A DNA stretch of 64,000 nt from Psychrobacter immobilis (lineage in GTDB: Bacteria > Pseudomonadota > Gammaproteobacteria > Pseudomonadales > Moraxellaceae). Position numbers and translations under genes: made by a program. This document shows positions 8,426-17,864 of this stretch, piece by piece. The stretch is taken from contig NZ_CAJGZV010000001.1 of the NCBI RefSeq assembly GCF_904846065.1, positions 124,001 to 188,000 of the forward strand, written 5' to 3'. Each line of letters begins with the position of its first letter. Position 1 is the stretch's first letter. The notes under the pieces are model-generated. The model searched no databases and was not told the DNA's origin. It saw only the letters and a program-made list of their open reading frames with translations.

Positions 8426-9379
8426 ATGAATAAGTTTAGCAAGAATCTAATAGTGGGTTTTAGTCGCACTGTGGCTGTTGTCAGGGGTGCCAGAAGCATC
8501 AAAGCTGCCAACATCGTCACGACACTCAAATCTAGCAACAGCACGTTTTACGCTAGCCAAATAGCATTTGCCCTAAGTTTGACGGTAGTGCCAATAGTCG
8601 CACAAGCTGCGACTTTTCAAACCTACGTCATTCATACCTATGGTGGCGATGCATTATTGCCGTCAGTTCGTCAGCAACTAAATAATAGTCGTGACGGCGG
8701 TACAGTTACTACCTATCAAGACAAGTTAGTGTTGCATACGACAGCCGCTAACTATCAGGCGGTACAGCAGTTATTGACTCAGATTGACGGTCAGCCACAG
8801 GCATTGACGGTCGCTGTGCGTGTTGGCAACAATAGCAGCGACCAAGGTAATATTGAGCAAGGGCAGGTCATTATTAGCAATCGTGGTATTCAAGGATCAG
8901 GGATTATTCATCAGAGCAATAGCCAACAGCAAACAAATAATTTATACCAAGTACAAACCTTGTCAGGTAGTGCCGCCAGCATCAGTACAGGGACGCTTTA
9001 TGCGCTGAATCAAACCTACGATGTAAATAGTTATAAAAATTATAAAAGTCCCTCAGTACAGATTGTCATTCAGCAGCAGGTATTGCTACCAACGACGCAA
9101 GGCATCACGGTTACGCCAAGATTATTACCGACTGGTCAAGTCGAAGTAACATTGTCACAAGTTGAAGAAAAACTTGCACGCTCCTATTCAACTTCTCAGA
9201 AAAATAGTAATCATGCCATTCAAGGTCAACGATTAGACACGACCATTATTATCCCACGTGGTCAATGGGTAACTATCGGACAAATCTCTCAAAGTAGCCA
9301 AAATCAACACGCAAGTTATGGTAGCAATCGTGCCATTGATAGCACTAAAAACACACCAATTTGGATAATGGTGCAGTAG
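8426..9379 (+). CDS. Orphan secretin-like exported protein
   Basis: A 317-residue protein with AGGAG before the ATG. A long basic N-terminus (1-44) is followed by a hydrophobic segment ending VVPIVAQA (about 45-61), a plausible signal peptide with an unusually long n-region. The mature part looks like pieces of a secretin: a short N-domain (LVLHTTAANYQAVQQLLTQI, about 95-115), then a beta-rich part with VTPRLLPTGQVEVTL and TTIIIPRGQWVTIGQIS, resembling the C-terminal strands of the GspD/PilQ gate. It is far too short for a full secretin channel and no secretion operon is nearby. The middle is rich in Gln, Asn and Ser. The function is unknown. Confidence 0.6.
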   Translation: MNKFSKNLIVGFSRTVAVVRGARSIKAANIVTTLKSSNSTFYASQIAFALSLTVVPIVAQAATFQTYVIHTYGGDALLPSVRQQLNNSRDGGTVTTYQDKLVLHTTAANYQAVQQLLTQIDGQPQALTVAVRVGNNSSDQGNIEQGQVIISNRGIQGSGIIHQSNSQQQTNNLYQVQTLSGSAASISTGTLYALNQTYDVNSYKNYKSPSVQIVIQQQVLLPTTQGITVTPRLLPTGQVEVTLSQVEEKLARSYSTSQKNSNHAIQGQRLDTTIIIPRGQWVTIGQISQSSQNQHASYGSNRAIDSTKNTPIWIMVQ

Positions 9380-9410
9380 CCTTGCATCGATTACTATTAT
9401 CTTTGGTATA

Positions 9411-9449
9411 AAAAAGCGCGATACTGTAATGAGCAGTATCGCGCTTTTT
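9411..9449. terminator. Bidirectional terminator between convergent genes
   Basis: A 16-bp perfect stem (AAAAAGCGCGATACTG and CAGTATCGCGCTTTTT) with a 7-nt loop lies between the secretin-like gene and the decarboxylase gene. Confidence 0.93.
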
Positions 9450-9471
9450 ATCGACAATAATTTATTGCAGA

Positions 9472-10653
9472 TTAGTCAACGTAGATCACTTGTAACGGTG
9501 GAAAACCATTGAACTCAATAGATGAGTACGAGTTAGTATAGGCACCCGTGGTCAACCAAAATATTTTATCACCAATCTCCAGCTCTTGTGGTAGCTGATA
9601 GCCCGCTTCTTCATACATGATATCGGTCGAATCACATGTGGGACCTGCCAGTACTACCGTGCCTTCGCTGGTTGATGTCTCCATTTTAGGTGTATACACC
9701 GGATATTTGATGGCCTCTCCTAACGTCTCGATTAAGCCTTGGAATAAGCCCACATCGGTATAGACCCAACGCGTTAAATCCGTGTGCGATTTACGCGAGA
9801 TAAGCACCACGTCACTGACCAATACGCCCGATCCGCCAACCAATGAACGACCTGGCTCAAGGATAATCTCAGGCATGTCTTCTTCATTATAGTCGTCTGT
9901 CAAATAACGAGTAATCTCTTCAGCGTAGACTTTTATAGGGTTCACTTCACTGATATAGTTGGCTGGAAAACCGCCACCCAAATTAATCATTTGTAGCTTA
10001 ATATCTTCTTCGTTTTTCATCCAATCAAACATGTATTTGACCTTGGCTAGCGCATCATCCCAAGCGGCAACGTCTTTTTGCTGACTGCCGACGTGGAATG
10101 AGATGCCATAAGGTACTAGGCCCAAATCACGAGCTTGAATCAACAGCTCAATTGCCATATTGGGATGACAACCAAACTTACGAGACAATGGCCATTCAGC
10201 GGTCTCAGAGCCTTGTACTAAGATACGCACAAAGATTTTTGAACCAGGGGCGTGCTTGGCAATATTTTTTAGATCAGCTTCTGAGTCGGTCGCATACAAG
10301 TCAATACCTTTTTCAAAGGCGTATTTGACGTGCTCCGCTTTTTTGATGGTATTACCATAAGAGATACGTGATGGTTCAACGCCGCAGTCGAGCACGCGAT
10401 CAAGCTCGTAGATGGAGGCACAATCAAAGTTCGAACCAAGATCAGCAAGCAAGTTAATCACTTCAACAGCAGGACTGGCCTTCATTGCATAATGGATTTT
10501 AGCATTGGGAAAAAACCCAACCATTTCATGATATTTGGTTTTGATACGGCTAAGGTCCACGACCAAAAATGGCGTCTCGCGACCTTCAGCAGCTTGAGTG
10601 AATTTCTGCCAGCCGGCAGGGTCAAAATATTGGTCAATTTTGATCATGGTCAT
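9472..10653 (-). CDS. Type III PLP-dependent decarboxylase (ornithine decarboxylase-like)
   Basis: A 393-residue alanine-racemase-fold decarboxylase (fold III). YAMKAS (Lys58) supplies the PLP Schiff-base lysine. HVGSQQ, LGGGFP and EPGRSLVG hold the cofactor phosphate and ring. GPTCDSTD carries the catalytic Cys contributed across the dimer. This motif set is that of ornithine/lysine decarboxylases rather than diaminopimelate decarboxylase, so the likely reaction is ornithine to putrescine (possibly also lysine to cadaverine). It is cytosolic and homodimeric. The ATG at 10653 has AAAGG 9 nt upstream; a second ATG lies 6 nt later. It is monocistronic. Confidence 0.88.
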   Translation of the reverse strand: MTMIKIDQYFDPAGWQKFTQAAEGRETPFLVVDLSRIKTKYHEMVGFFPNAKIHYAMKASPAVEVINLLADLGSNFDCASIYELDRVLDCGVEPSRISYGNTIKKAEHVKYAFEKGIDLYATDSEADLKNIAKHAPGSKIFVRILVQGSETAEWPLSRKFGCHPNMAIELLIQARDLGLVPYGISFHVGSQQKDVAAWDDALAKVKYMFDWMKNEEDIKLQMINLGGGFPANYISEVNPIKVYAEEITRYLTDDYNEEDMPEIILEPGRSLVGGSGVLVSDVVLISRKSHTDLTRWVYTDVGLFQGLIETLGEAIKYPVYTPKMETSTSEGTVVLAGPTCDSTDIMYEEAGYQLPQELEIGDKIFWLTTGAYTNSYSSIEFNGFPPLQVIYVD

Positions 10654-10811
10654 GGTAGGGAACCTTTAATAAAGACAGTAGGTGTTAAAGAGTAAATGCT
10701 CGCATCACGTCATTGTCATCTCACATTAGTGTCATCACGCATCTCACAGGTGATGAAACCTTGCTTCCATGCTGATTAAATGACGTAAAAATAGCTTATA
10801 GGATGAATGGA

Positions 10812-11366
10812 CTAAGAATGGCTAGGCTGTGGCTGTTTATCCGCCATTTGTTCGCCTTGTTTTTCGCGTATTTTAACGATTTTACGTACTTTATCGCGAG
10901 CACGAGTTTGCTTGAGACGTGATAGGTAATCGACGAATATGACCCCATTTAAATGATCCATTTCATGTTGGATGCATACCGCGAGTAAGCCTTCTACTTC
11001 TTCATCGATTTTTTGACCATTCTCATCTAAGGCTTCAATACGCACTTTATTCGGGCGCTCAACACTGTCATAGACTTCAGGTACGGACAAACAACCTTCT
11101 TCATAGGGCTGTTTCTCTTCCACCAATGGTGTCACCTTTGGGTTGATAAAAACTCTAGGGCTATTTTTATCTTCAGACAGATCCATAACGATGAGCTGAA
11201 TATGGCGATCCACTTGGCTTGCCGCCAAACCGATACCTTGTGCCTCATACATCGTCTCAATCATATCAGCGATTAAGGTTTTGATTTCAGCAGTCACTTC
11301 CTTAACAGGCGTAGCAATAGTACGCAGGCGCGGGTCTGGGTAATTTAAAATAGGGAGTAAAGCCAT
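10812..11366 (-). CDS. def: Peptide deformylase
   Basis: A 184-residue deformylase with all three signature motifs: GIGLAAS (44-50), EGCLS (90-94) and QHEMDH (133-138). Cys92, His134 and His138 bind the metal, and Glu135 is the catalytic base. It removes the formyl group from nascent protein N-termini. I set the start at ATG 11366 because GAGGTGAG lies just upstream; a GTG nine bases earlier is the alternative. A formyltransferase gene (fmt), often adjacent elsewhere, is not next to it here. A charged C-terminal tail ([18 protein letters not shown]) extends past the catalytic core. Confidence 0.97.
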   Translation of the reverse strand: MALLPILNYPDPRLRTIATPVKEVTAEIKTLIADMIETMYEAQGIGLAASQVDRHIQLIVMDLSEDKNSPRVFINPKVTPLVEEKQPYEEGCLSVPEVYDSVERPNKVRIEALDENGQKIDEEVEGLLAVCIQHEMDHLNGVIFVDYLSRLKQTRARDKVRKIVKIREKQGEQMADKQPQPSHS

Positions 11367-11476
11367 AACGCTCACCTCAATGATAGGGATAAAATAGGGT
11401 TGATATTATAGGATAAATGGGGGCAAAAGTAATGCTTATCAATACTTTCGCACAATTATTGCTTTTTATCATTGTA

Positions 11477-11498
11477 AAAAACGAGGGAGGTCGTTTTT
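11477..11498 (-). terminator. Second of two tandem terminators after the GlsB/YeaQ-like gene
   Basis: An 8-bp stem AAAAACGA/TCGTTTTT with a 6-nt loop. Read on the minus strand it ends in a T run. It lies downstream of the similar hairpin at 11511-11539. Confidence 0.65.
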
Positions 11499-11510
11499 AT
11501 TATAGGCATA

Positions 11511-11539
11511 AAAAAGCCCTGCAATTCGCAAGGCTTTTT
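11511..11539 (-). terminator. First terminator after the GlsB/YeaQ-like gene
   Basis: AAAAAGCC pairs with GGCTTTTT, and an inner TGC/GCA closes a 5-nt loop after one mismatch. On the minus strand the hairpin is followed by T residues. It lies about 140 nt beyond the stop codon. Confidence 0.7.
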
Positions 11540-11680
11540 GATTTATATAAGCTAGATTAGATATAATCTGACTTGCATAAGTAGAGTTGCTTTTTAGTAA
11601 ATTGAGTCTAGTACATCAAGTCACTTCTGAGTCATTAAAGTCACTTGATGCAACCAAAACATCTGAGCAAAAGTGCCAAG

Positions 11681-11935
11681 TTATACGCCACGTTTGCTCA
11701 TAATCATCTCGTAGATAAATAACAGGATGATCGCACCGATTACTGAGAATATCAAACCAGTAAATCCGCCATCAGCATTGATACCGATAAGACTAGCTAA
11801 GAAGCCACCTAATAAAGCACCGACGATACCCAATACAATCGTCATTATCCAGCCCATCGGGTCGCTACCTGGCTTGATAGCTCGTGCCAATAAACCTGCA
11901 ACCAGACCTACAATAATCATCCAAATAAAGCTCAT
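11681..11935 (-). CDS. GlsB/YeaQ/YmgE family stress-response membrane protein
   Basis: An 84-residue integral membrane protein with three hydrophobic helices. GLVAGLLARAIKPGSDPMGW followed by GIVGALLGGFLASLIG is the transglycosylase-associated (YeaQ/GlsB) signature. Family members are small, stress-induced inner-membrane proteins of unknown biochemistry. The ATG at 11935 has a strong AGGAGA site. It is monocistronic, with two hairpin terminators downstream. Confidence 0.92.
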   Translation of the reverse strand: MSFIWMIIVGLVAGLLARAIKPGSDPMGWIMTIVLGIVGALLGGFLASLIGINADGGFTGLIFSVIGAIILLFIYEMIMSKRGV

Positions 11936-12291
11936 ATTATTCTCCTAATTTATTATCATTTATAATAGTTAATCAATTTTGATAAGCTCATTGTAAGCAC
12001 TGTATAGACGTAAAGGTAAGCGCGAAATGTTACCAGTGTATGAGCTATGTGAGGAAAATCGTAGATTTGCTAATATGCAGGTAGAATAGGTAAATGAAAG
12101 GTTACAAAGGTAGTGAAGTCGAAAACGCCGTTTATATATTAAAGCATTTTTGGATATTGACGTTCCCTAATACTGATACTCACTATAGTAATCGCAAGTA
12201 ATCAGAGAAAGTTGATCATAAAAAAACGTTGCTCATTTATAATAAGCAACGCTCTTATTTGACATCAGAACTAAACCAGCTAGATTGTTTG
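11936..12291. other. Intergenic region between GlsB-like gene and mpl
   Basis: Apart from the mpl terminator (12220-12251) I see no gene, repeat or clear promoter in these 356 bases. The promoter of the minus-strand GlsB-like gene must lie in its left part. Confidence 0.5.
12220..12251 (-). terminator. mpl terminator
   Basis: On the minus strand CGTTGCT (12251-12245) pairs with AGCAACG (12233-12227) and is followed by seven T. It lies 40 nt after the mpl stop codon. Confidence 0.85.
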
Positions 12292-13797
12292 TTATGTGGC
12301 TTTATTACGTAGCACAGTTAATAAACGTTGATGAATACCTTCAAAACCGCCATTCGACATAATCACAATGGCGTCCCCCGCTTTTGCGTGCGTGTCGATA
12401 TGCTTGATGATAGCATCGATACTAGAGAGCACCTGCTGGTTGCCCATGTGAGGATTTACGCTATTGGCATTTTCAATGACTTCTTTTAAACCCCACTCCA
12501 GTCCTGTCGGCTCATACCATAAGGTATGATCGGCGAGAGCAGCAGACTCAGCCAAGCTGTCTTGATGGATACCCATTTTCATGGTGTTACTACGTGGTTC
12601 AATAATCGCCCAAATGCGTCTGTTCGCCAGTTTCTTCTTGGCACCATCTAAAGTAGTAGTAATGGCTGTAGGGTGATGGGCAAAATCATCAAAGACTAAG
12701 ATATCATTGACATCGCCAATCAGCTCCATCCGACGTTTAATGCCCGCAAATGCTGATAACGCCGCGCACGCAGTTTTTACACTGATGCCGATGTTATAAG
12801 CTGCTGCGACAGCAACCAAGGCGTTATTCACGTTATGAATGCCGCTCATCGACCAGTCGACGACTCCCGTGGCTTCTTCATCAGTAATATCAGCCGCAAA
12901 ACTAACCGCAAATTGACCACCATCTTCGCTGATAAGTTCAGCTTGCCAATCACTACTATCTTTTGAGTGCTCATCGATAGTATGGGTATTATGTGCCGCT
13001 GAGTCCAATACTGCTGTCCGCCAAACGGGTGTCCAAACCCCTTTCGCTAACGTCTCCTCTAAGCTGGCAGTCGCTGTGGGCATAATGATTTTGCCCGTGC
13101 TTGGAATCATGCGCACCATATGATGGAATTGGGTCTGAATAGCCTCAAGATCCGCAAAAATATCCGCATGATCAAATTCTAGGTTATTTAAAATAGCCGT
13201 ACGCGGACGGTAATGAACGAACTTTGAACGCTTATCAAAAAATGCAGAATCGTATTCATCCGCTTCGATAACGAAATAGCCAGTATTTACCGAATCGTCA
13301 TTATCAATTTTATCCGCACCCAAATAACTGCTGTGAGCGAAGACGTGCTGTAAATGCTCATCAGTGGTATCAACCAGTGGCACACCGCCGATTAAAAACC
13401 CAGTGTCGATACCCGCATAGTGCAATATCCAAGCGAGCATGGTCGTCGTCGTGGTTTTACCGTGAGTACCAGCAACGGCTATCACATGACGCGATTGTAA
13501 TACTTGCTCAGATAAAAACTGTGGTCCTGAGGTATAGCGTAGACCTGTGTCCAGCATATATTCGATGACATCCATACCGCGCTTCATGGCATTACCAACG
13601 ACGACTAAATCTGGTGCTGGTTGTAAATGCTCTACCAGATAGCCTTGCTCAATGGTCACGCCCGCGTTTTCCAGTTGGGTGGACATCGGCGGATAAACGT
13701 TGGCATCTGAGCCCGTGACCGTATGCCCAAGCTCGCGCGCTAGCAATGCCAGTGAGCCCATAAAAGTACCACAAATACCAAGAATATGAATATGCAT
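12292..13797 (-). CDS. mpl: UDP-N-acetylmuramate:L-alanyl-gamma-D-glutamyl-meso-DAP ligase Mpl
   Basis: A Mur-ligase family enzyme of 501 residues from the ATG at 13797 (MHIHILGICGTFMGSLALL, the usual Mpl start); an ATG 15 codons earlier is in frame. The glycine-rich N-terminal nucleotide-binding fold is followed by the ATP loop GTHGKTTTT (about 110-118), the central ATPase domain with EADEYDSAFFDKRSKF, and DDFAHHPTAI in the C-terminal domain. The EYDSAFFDKRSKF signature separates Mpl from MurC. It reattaches recycled murein tripeptide to UDP-MurNAc in the cytosol, saving D-Glu and DAP. It is a single gene with its own terminator. Confidence 0.96.
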   Translation of the reverse strand: MHIHILGICGTFMGSLALLARELGHTVTGSDANVYPPMSTQLENAGVTIEQGYLVEHLQPAPDLVVVGNAMKRGMDVIEYMLDTGLRYTSGPQFLSEQVLQSRHVIAVAGTHGKTTTTTMLAWILHYAGIDTGFLIGGVPLVDTTDEHLQHVFAHSSYLGADKIDNDDSVNTGYFVIEADEYDSAFFDKRSKFVHYRPRTAILNNLEFDHADIFADLEAIQTQFHHMVRMIPSTGKIIMPTATASLEETLAKGVWTPVWRTAVLDSAAHNTHTIDEHSKDSSDWQAELISEDGGQFAVSFAADITDEEATGVVDWSMSGIHNVNNALVAVAAAYNIGISVKTACAALSAFAGIKRRMELIGDVNDILVFDDFAHHPTAITTTLDGAKKKLANRRIWAIIEPRSNTMKMGIHQDSLAESAALADHTLWYEPTGLEWGLKEVIENANSVNPHMGNQQVLSSIDAIIKHIDTHAKAGDAIVIMSNGGFEGIHQRLLTVLRNKAT

Positions 13798-14223
13798 AGA
13801 CGTTCCGTACGAGCTTAAATTAAAAGAATAAAAATGGAGCATTATCCCAAAAGTTACCGATATTAACCGTGGCTTATTCTAGGATACGCTCAACCTAATG
13901 ATCATCAGTCTTGGCTATAATTAAAATATCATAAATGGTGACGGCGTTAACCGTGCTTCATGTACCAAACGTACTATTGACGTCCGCTTGCCTTATCTCT
14001 ACTTTATATTGCTTCGACCCTATATTCTGTCACAAAAACAGCATAGGTTCGCCAAATAGCAGCGTCGAAAACAAGCACTTATTGTAAAGTAAACACCGTA
14101 TGATGACCAATAAAAAACGCCCAGTAAGTAGGCGTTATTAAAAGAATAGTTTGGCTCATTGAGCATCACTACATTCAGAGCACCTAAAATTTAGAGCCTC
14201 TAAATGTTTATGCCGCTATTTTA
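13798..14223. other. Intergenic region upstream of mpl
   Basis: It holds the terminator of the NlpE-like gene (14112-14136) and presumably the mpl promoter. A TATAAT-type hexamer occurs near 13916 but without a convincing -35 partner. No gene is seen. Confidence 0.5.
14112..14136 (-). terminator. Terminator of the NlpE-like lipoprotein gene
   Basis: AACGCC (14116-14121) pairs with GGCGTT (14131-14136) across a 9-nt loop; on the minus strand six T follow. Confidence 0.7.
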
Positions 14224-14895
14224 TTATTTGCGCGATAAGGTATAGTCATTGTTAGGTTTTTTATGTTCATCCATTAAGACAAGATGATTGTCTTGAATAT
14301 GATACGCTTCAATGTTTTTGTCTTCATAGACAATCGTAATCATATCATTGTCTTGACGATAGACACCAGGTTCAAACAGGGGTGCATTCGGCATTTCCGG
14401 ATTGTTATCTATACTGGTTTTTAGCACTGAACCATCAGCGAACAAATTCAATGTAATATCAGTGCTATCACAAGATTTACAGGGTACCATGCCACCATAA
14501 TCGCCCATTAACGTGGCTTGTAACGTGCCATTACCCGGCTCTGAGCGTGTCAGCGATTGATGGGGATATGCACCGTTACTCGATTGGGCAGCCGCAATCA
14601 GCGATTGTCCTTCTGACACTTTATCTAGCTCACTACCCGCATTTAATAGATTGGTCTCTGGCAAGTTCTCTGCGCTAGCTTGTGCGCTGTTCTCTTCTAC
14701 ATGATCGATAGGGGCGACCTTAGTCGTCATACCTTTATCGCCGCTAGACGAGGTACTATCACAGCCGATGAGCAGCACACAGAGGGGCAGCGCTAGCAAA
14801 CAACGACCACCGCGTTTGAGGATAGTTAGCGTGTTAGAACAAGTAGGCGAAAAATATATCATGGTCACACCAAAAAACAGTTTTTTAATAGTCAT
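14224..14895 (-). CDS. NlpE-like outer-membrane lipoprotein
   Basis: A 223-residue predicted lipoprotein. The hydrophobic LALPLCVLLIGC stretch ends in a good lipobox (LIGC, Cys45 from the first ATG); the next residue is Asp, which in enterobacteria would argue for inner-membrane retention. A disordered Ser/Ala/Glu linker follows. The C-terminal ~95 residues match the NlpE N-terminal domain: GDYGGMVPCKSCDS (with the CxxC of NlpE), a LTLNLFADGS-type strand, and GVYRQDNDMITI. NlpE in E. coli signals surface and lipoprotein-trafficking stress to Cpx. No cpx genes are in view, so the role is inferred only. The start is uncertain (ATG at 14895 or 33 nt later). Confidence 0.75.
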   Translation of the reverse strand: MTIKKLFFGVTMIYFSPTCSNTLTILKRGGRCLLALPLCVLLIGCDSTSSSGDKGMTTKVAPIDHVEENSAQASAENLPETNLLNAGSELDKVSEGQSLIAAAQSSNGAYPHQSLTRSEPGNGTLQATLMGDYGGMVPCKSCDSTDITLNLFADGSVLKTSIDNNPEMPNAPLFEPGVYRQDNDMITIVYEDKNIEAYHIQDNHLVLMDEHKKPNNDYTLSRK

Positions 14896-15336
14896 TCCAA
14901 ATGATTATCGACACTATCGACAACTCAATACGTTGTCAAAAAGGAAAGATAATAGGAATTATAAATGTTTAAATTAGAGTAGAAGACTACGAGACTACAA
15001 GTGCCATCTGAGGCTAGGCGGCGAGAAGAAGCTATCGGTAGCCTATCGCCAATCAGTCAACAGTGATGGATATTTAAAACGCTATTTTACCCATCAAAAA
15101 GCAAATAAACTGTGTCAAGATATCAAAGGTTAAAGATATCTCTGTGGCCTTTTTGTTATGATAGGTTTAGCCATGAGCTAAGAATAATGGTTTAACATTG
15201 ATAGATATGACGAACGAAAATTATCGGAGATATTTAATAGTGGTTCATTAAAGAACAGACGTTTAGTAATAAACACGCCTGTTCGTTTGGAAAAATGAAG
15301 GGTATAGCAAAAAGCAACGTATGGGCTAATTCGCTA
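14896..15336. other. Intergenic region between NlpE-like gene and dsbB
   Basis: No gene is evident in 440 bases. An imperfect 13-15-bp inverted repeat (gaacagacgttta at 15254 and taaacacgcctgttc ending 15281) may be a weak dsbB terminator. Short direct repeats aagatatc/agatatc occur near 15118-15142. Confidence 0.45.
15254..15281 (-). terminator. Possible dsbB terminator
   Basis: GAACAGACGTTTA and TAAACACGCCTGTTC form an imperfect stem with a short loop about 60 nt beyond the dsbB stop codon. The T run that follows on the minus strand is short (TTT). Confidence 0.35.
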
Positions 15337-15864
15337 TCAAGCAAGGCGGCTAGGGGCAACAGGTCGTAAAATGCGCCATAATATCAACCCGTGTACCACC
15401 AATAGCAGACTAAATAGAATCAAAGATTGTTCAGGAATGCTCAGTCCCATAAATGTCCACTCAACAGAGGCACATTCGCCAGAGCCCGCAAAAACTTCTT
15501 TAAATACTTGCAAAATCGGTAGCGTATCTAACCAATAATCCAGCCCTGGGCCACAAGAAGGTACTTGATCGGCAGGTAGATGCTGTAGCCAAACATGACG
15601 TCCAGCCACGGCAGTCGCCCAGCCGATACCTGCTAAGCTACCAAGCCATAATACCAGTCTAACGGCCTTAGATTTAGGGTTGAATAATGCCGCTATCAAA
15701 GCAAAACTGCCCATTATTATGAGGCCAATACGCTGAAAAATACACAGTGGGCAAGGCGAAAATCCCATATAGCGCTGTAAAAAAAACAGCGCAAAACTCA
15801 TACCTATTACGGCTATTATCACCAAAAATATTTGCAAATTTCGGTAAGTGGTCAGCTTTAGCAT
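15337..15864 (-). CDS. dsbB: Disulfide bond formation protein DsbB
   Basis: A 175-residue inner-membrane protein with four transmembrane helices. The first periplasmic loop has CPLC (Cys38, Cys41), and the second has Cys104 and Cys131; these are the two redox pairs that pass electrons from DsbA to quinone. Arg45 in the IFQRIG sequence after CPLC matches the conserved quinone-site arginine. It keeps DsbA oxidised. No dsbA is in the window, while a DsbC/G-type isomerase is encoded at 3.9 kb. It lies 76 nt downstream of gshA on the same strand, so they may be co-transcribed. Confidence 0.95.
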   Translation of the reverse strand: MLKLTTYRNLQIFLVIIAVIGMSFALFFLQRYMGFSPCPLCIFQRIGLIIMGSFALIAALFNPKSKAVRLVLWLGSLAGIGWATAVAGRHVWLQHLPADQVPSCGPGLDYWLDTLPILQVFKEVFAGSGECASVEWTFMGLSIPEQSLILFSLLLVVHGLILWRILRPVAPSRLA

Positions 15865-15940
15865 TGGGCAGTTACTCTTATAAAATAGTCATCTATACAC
15901 GTTAAGTGGCGGTCAGAACTCAGAAATCAGTAATCAAAGC

Positions 15941-17524
15941 TTAGCGATATTGCTGTAAAAATTCCATAAAATCTTCAGTTTCGGCTTTTTCAATCTCAGC
16001 TTGCTGTAATATTGATTTTTCTGCCAACACTTCGTATTTGGCTTGGGTGTTCGGACTAAGCGTCTGCTGTAATAAAGACTCACGATGCTGCTGCGCCAAG
16101 GTAAAGCCAAGCTGCCATAAGCTGCCTAAACGCTGACTATCAGAGTTTACTTGTGCTGAAATGGTCGATTCTGAGTGCCCTGCTTTACCTTGCATTAACG
16201 CGACTGCTGCACGGTAATCGTTGCCGCCATAATGCGCATCAAGTAGCGCGGCAAGTGGTTGCATACGTTCTAAATGCACCAGCATCCAGCTCTCAAGCAG
16301 TTGCTCTTCGCCGTTGTTTATAATGTGTAAGCCTTCGCGTCGACCTTCGTTTACCACGCGTTCAAGATTGATGGCTAGGGTCTCTTCTTCCTCAGGTAAT
16401 AGATCAGGTGAGGCGCTCAGCAGACAGTACAGCGCCATAACCTCTAAGAAACAGGCGCTAGACAGACGAATACCGACATCGCTATAAGGATCTAGATCGA
16501 TTGCACGGAACTCAACATAGGCGATACCGCGGCGCTCTAATGCTTCGGTCGGTGTCTCGCCACTCATCGCGATTTGTTTGGGACGAATAGGGCTATAGTA
16601 TTCATTTTCTATTTGTAAAATATGATTGTTGATTTGGATAGGGTTGCCATCGGCATCATCTAAGCCAAGCTTGGCAAAGCTTTCGTGCGGAGTCTGAATC
16701 GCACGGCGCAGTCCATCGACATACTCTGGCAGATAGTTATAACGAATATCGAGCTGTTCTTGCACACTATTGGTATAACCAAGCTTGCCCATACGTAGGC
16801 TGGTGGCAGCAGGCTTATAATAGGTTGAGTCGTTCAGCAGCTCTAAATCATGCTCACGACCAGCTAAGAAACAAGGACAAACGCTAGGGCTAGCACCCAG
16901 TAAATACAGTACCAAACTGGTCAGCCGCTTAAAGTTACGGATAAGCCCTAAGTATTTTTCGTTTTTAAATTCTGTCAGCGTTTGCGCTTGTGCAGCAGGC
17001 ATTTCAGCTTGCCAGACTTCAAATAGTCCATCACCAAAAGACAAGTTATAATGTAAACCTGCAATCGTTTGCATGCGGCGACCATAGCGAATACCAAGCC
17101 CGCTACGGTATAGCGTCTTGAGCTTACCCGTATTAGAGCTGCCATAATTAGCCAGTGGGATGTCTTCATCATTCGATGACAGCATACAAGGCATAGACAG
17201 CGGCCACATCAGCTCACCTTCAGGCATGGCTTGATAGACCAATACATGCAACTGACGCAGCATGTTTAGCGTCTCTTTTGGTGAGGTTTTAGGGTCAGTA
17301 ATTAGCTCAAGTAGGCTTTCTGAATAATCAGTTGTGATAAACGGATGGGTGAGCTTTGAGCCAAGTTTGGCTGGATGCGGCGTCTGAGCCAAGTAACCAT
17401 CGGGTCTTACGCGCAGCCCTTCTTTTTCGATACCGCGGAGCATGCCCGTTAAATGCTTGCTATCAAACCAATTAGGAATGTCAAAATTCACAAAGCTACT
17501 CGCAAAATTACTCATAATAGTCAT
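15941..17524 (-). CDS. gshA: Glutamate-cysteine ligase GshA
   Basis: A 527-residue gamma-glutamylcysteine synthetase of the proteobacterial GshA class. Landmarks are GIEKEGLRV near residue 32, TTDYSESLLELITDP, the MCTLSSNDEDIP-like stretch MPCMLSSNDEDIPLANYG, IENEYYSPIRPK, and VEFRAIDLDPYSDVGI. It joins glutamate and cysteine with ATP, the first step of glutathione synthesis in the cytosol. The ATG at 17524 and one three codons later are both possible; neither has a strong ribosome site. dsbB lies downstream. Confidence 0.97.
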   Translation of the reverse strand: MTIMSNFASSFVNFDIPNWFDSKHLTGMLRGIEKEGLRVRPDGYLAQTPHPAKLGSKLTHPFITTDYSESLLELITDPKTSPKETLNMLRQLHVLVYQAMPEGELMWPLSMPCMLSSNDEDIPLANYGSSNTGKLKTLYRSGLGIRYGRRMQTIAGLHYNLSFGDGLFEVWQAEMPAAQAQTLTEFKNEKYLGLIRNFKRLTSLVLYLLGASPSVCPCFLAGREHDLELLNDSTYYKPAATSLRMGKLGYTNSVQEQLDIRYNYLPEYVDGLRRAIQTPHESFAKLGLDDADGNPIQINNHILQIENEYYSPIRPKQIAMSGETPTEALERRGIAYVEFRAIDLDPYSDVGIRLSSACFLEVMALYCLLSASPDLLPEEEETLAINLERVVNEGRREGLHIINNGEEQLLESWMLVHLERMQPLAALLDAHYGGNDYRAAVALMQGKAGHSESTISAQVNSDSQRLGSLWQLGFTLAQQHRESLLQQTLSPNTQAKYEVLAEKSILQQAEIEKAETEDFMEFLQQYR

Positions 17525-17864
17525 CTATTGTTATTTATTATGGCGGCTCAAAACACGACTGGCGTTTGACCATAATGAAGGTAAATATTGGATTAAGAAT
17601 GCCGTCAGTTTAGCTCAAAGCTGCCCTGAAAACCACGGACAATTACAAATACGATAAGCTTTACAGGCGCTCATTCCTCTTGATTTTAATAGGTATTTCA
17701 ATAAAAAATTTTATGCACAGCGCGTTACTTTTTTCTAAAAAACGCATAAAACAAGAAGCATCTACCTACGAGATAGATGCTTCAAAAGTACGACGTTAAG
17801 CGGTTTATGATAGCGTTGACTAACGAGGAAGGTATCTTGATCAAAAGTCATGCGTCTCGCCAAC
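17525..17864. other. Intergenic region between gshA and erpA
   Basis: It contains the erpA terminator (17746-17783). The remaining ~220 bases show no gene. Confidence 0.5.
17746..17783 (-). terminator. erpA terminator
   Basis: GAAGCATCTA (17755-17764) and TAGATGCTTC (17774-17783) form a perfect 10-bp stem with a 9-nt loop; on the minus strand TTGTTTTAT follows. Confidence 0.85.
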
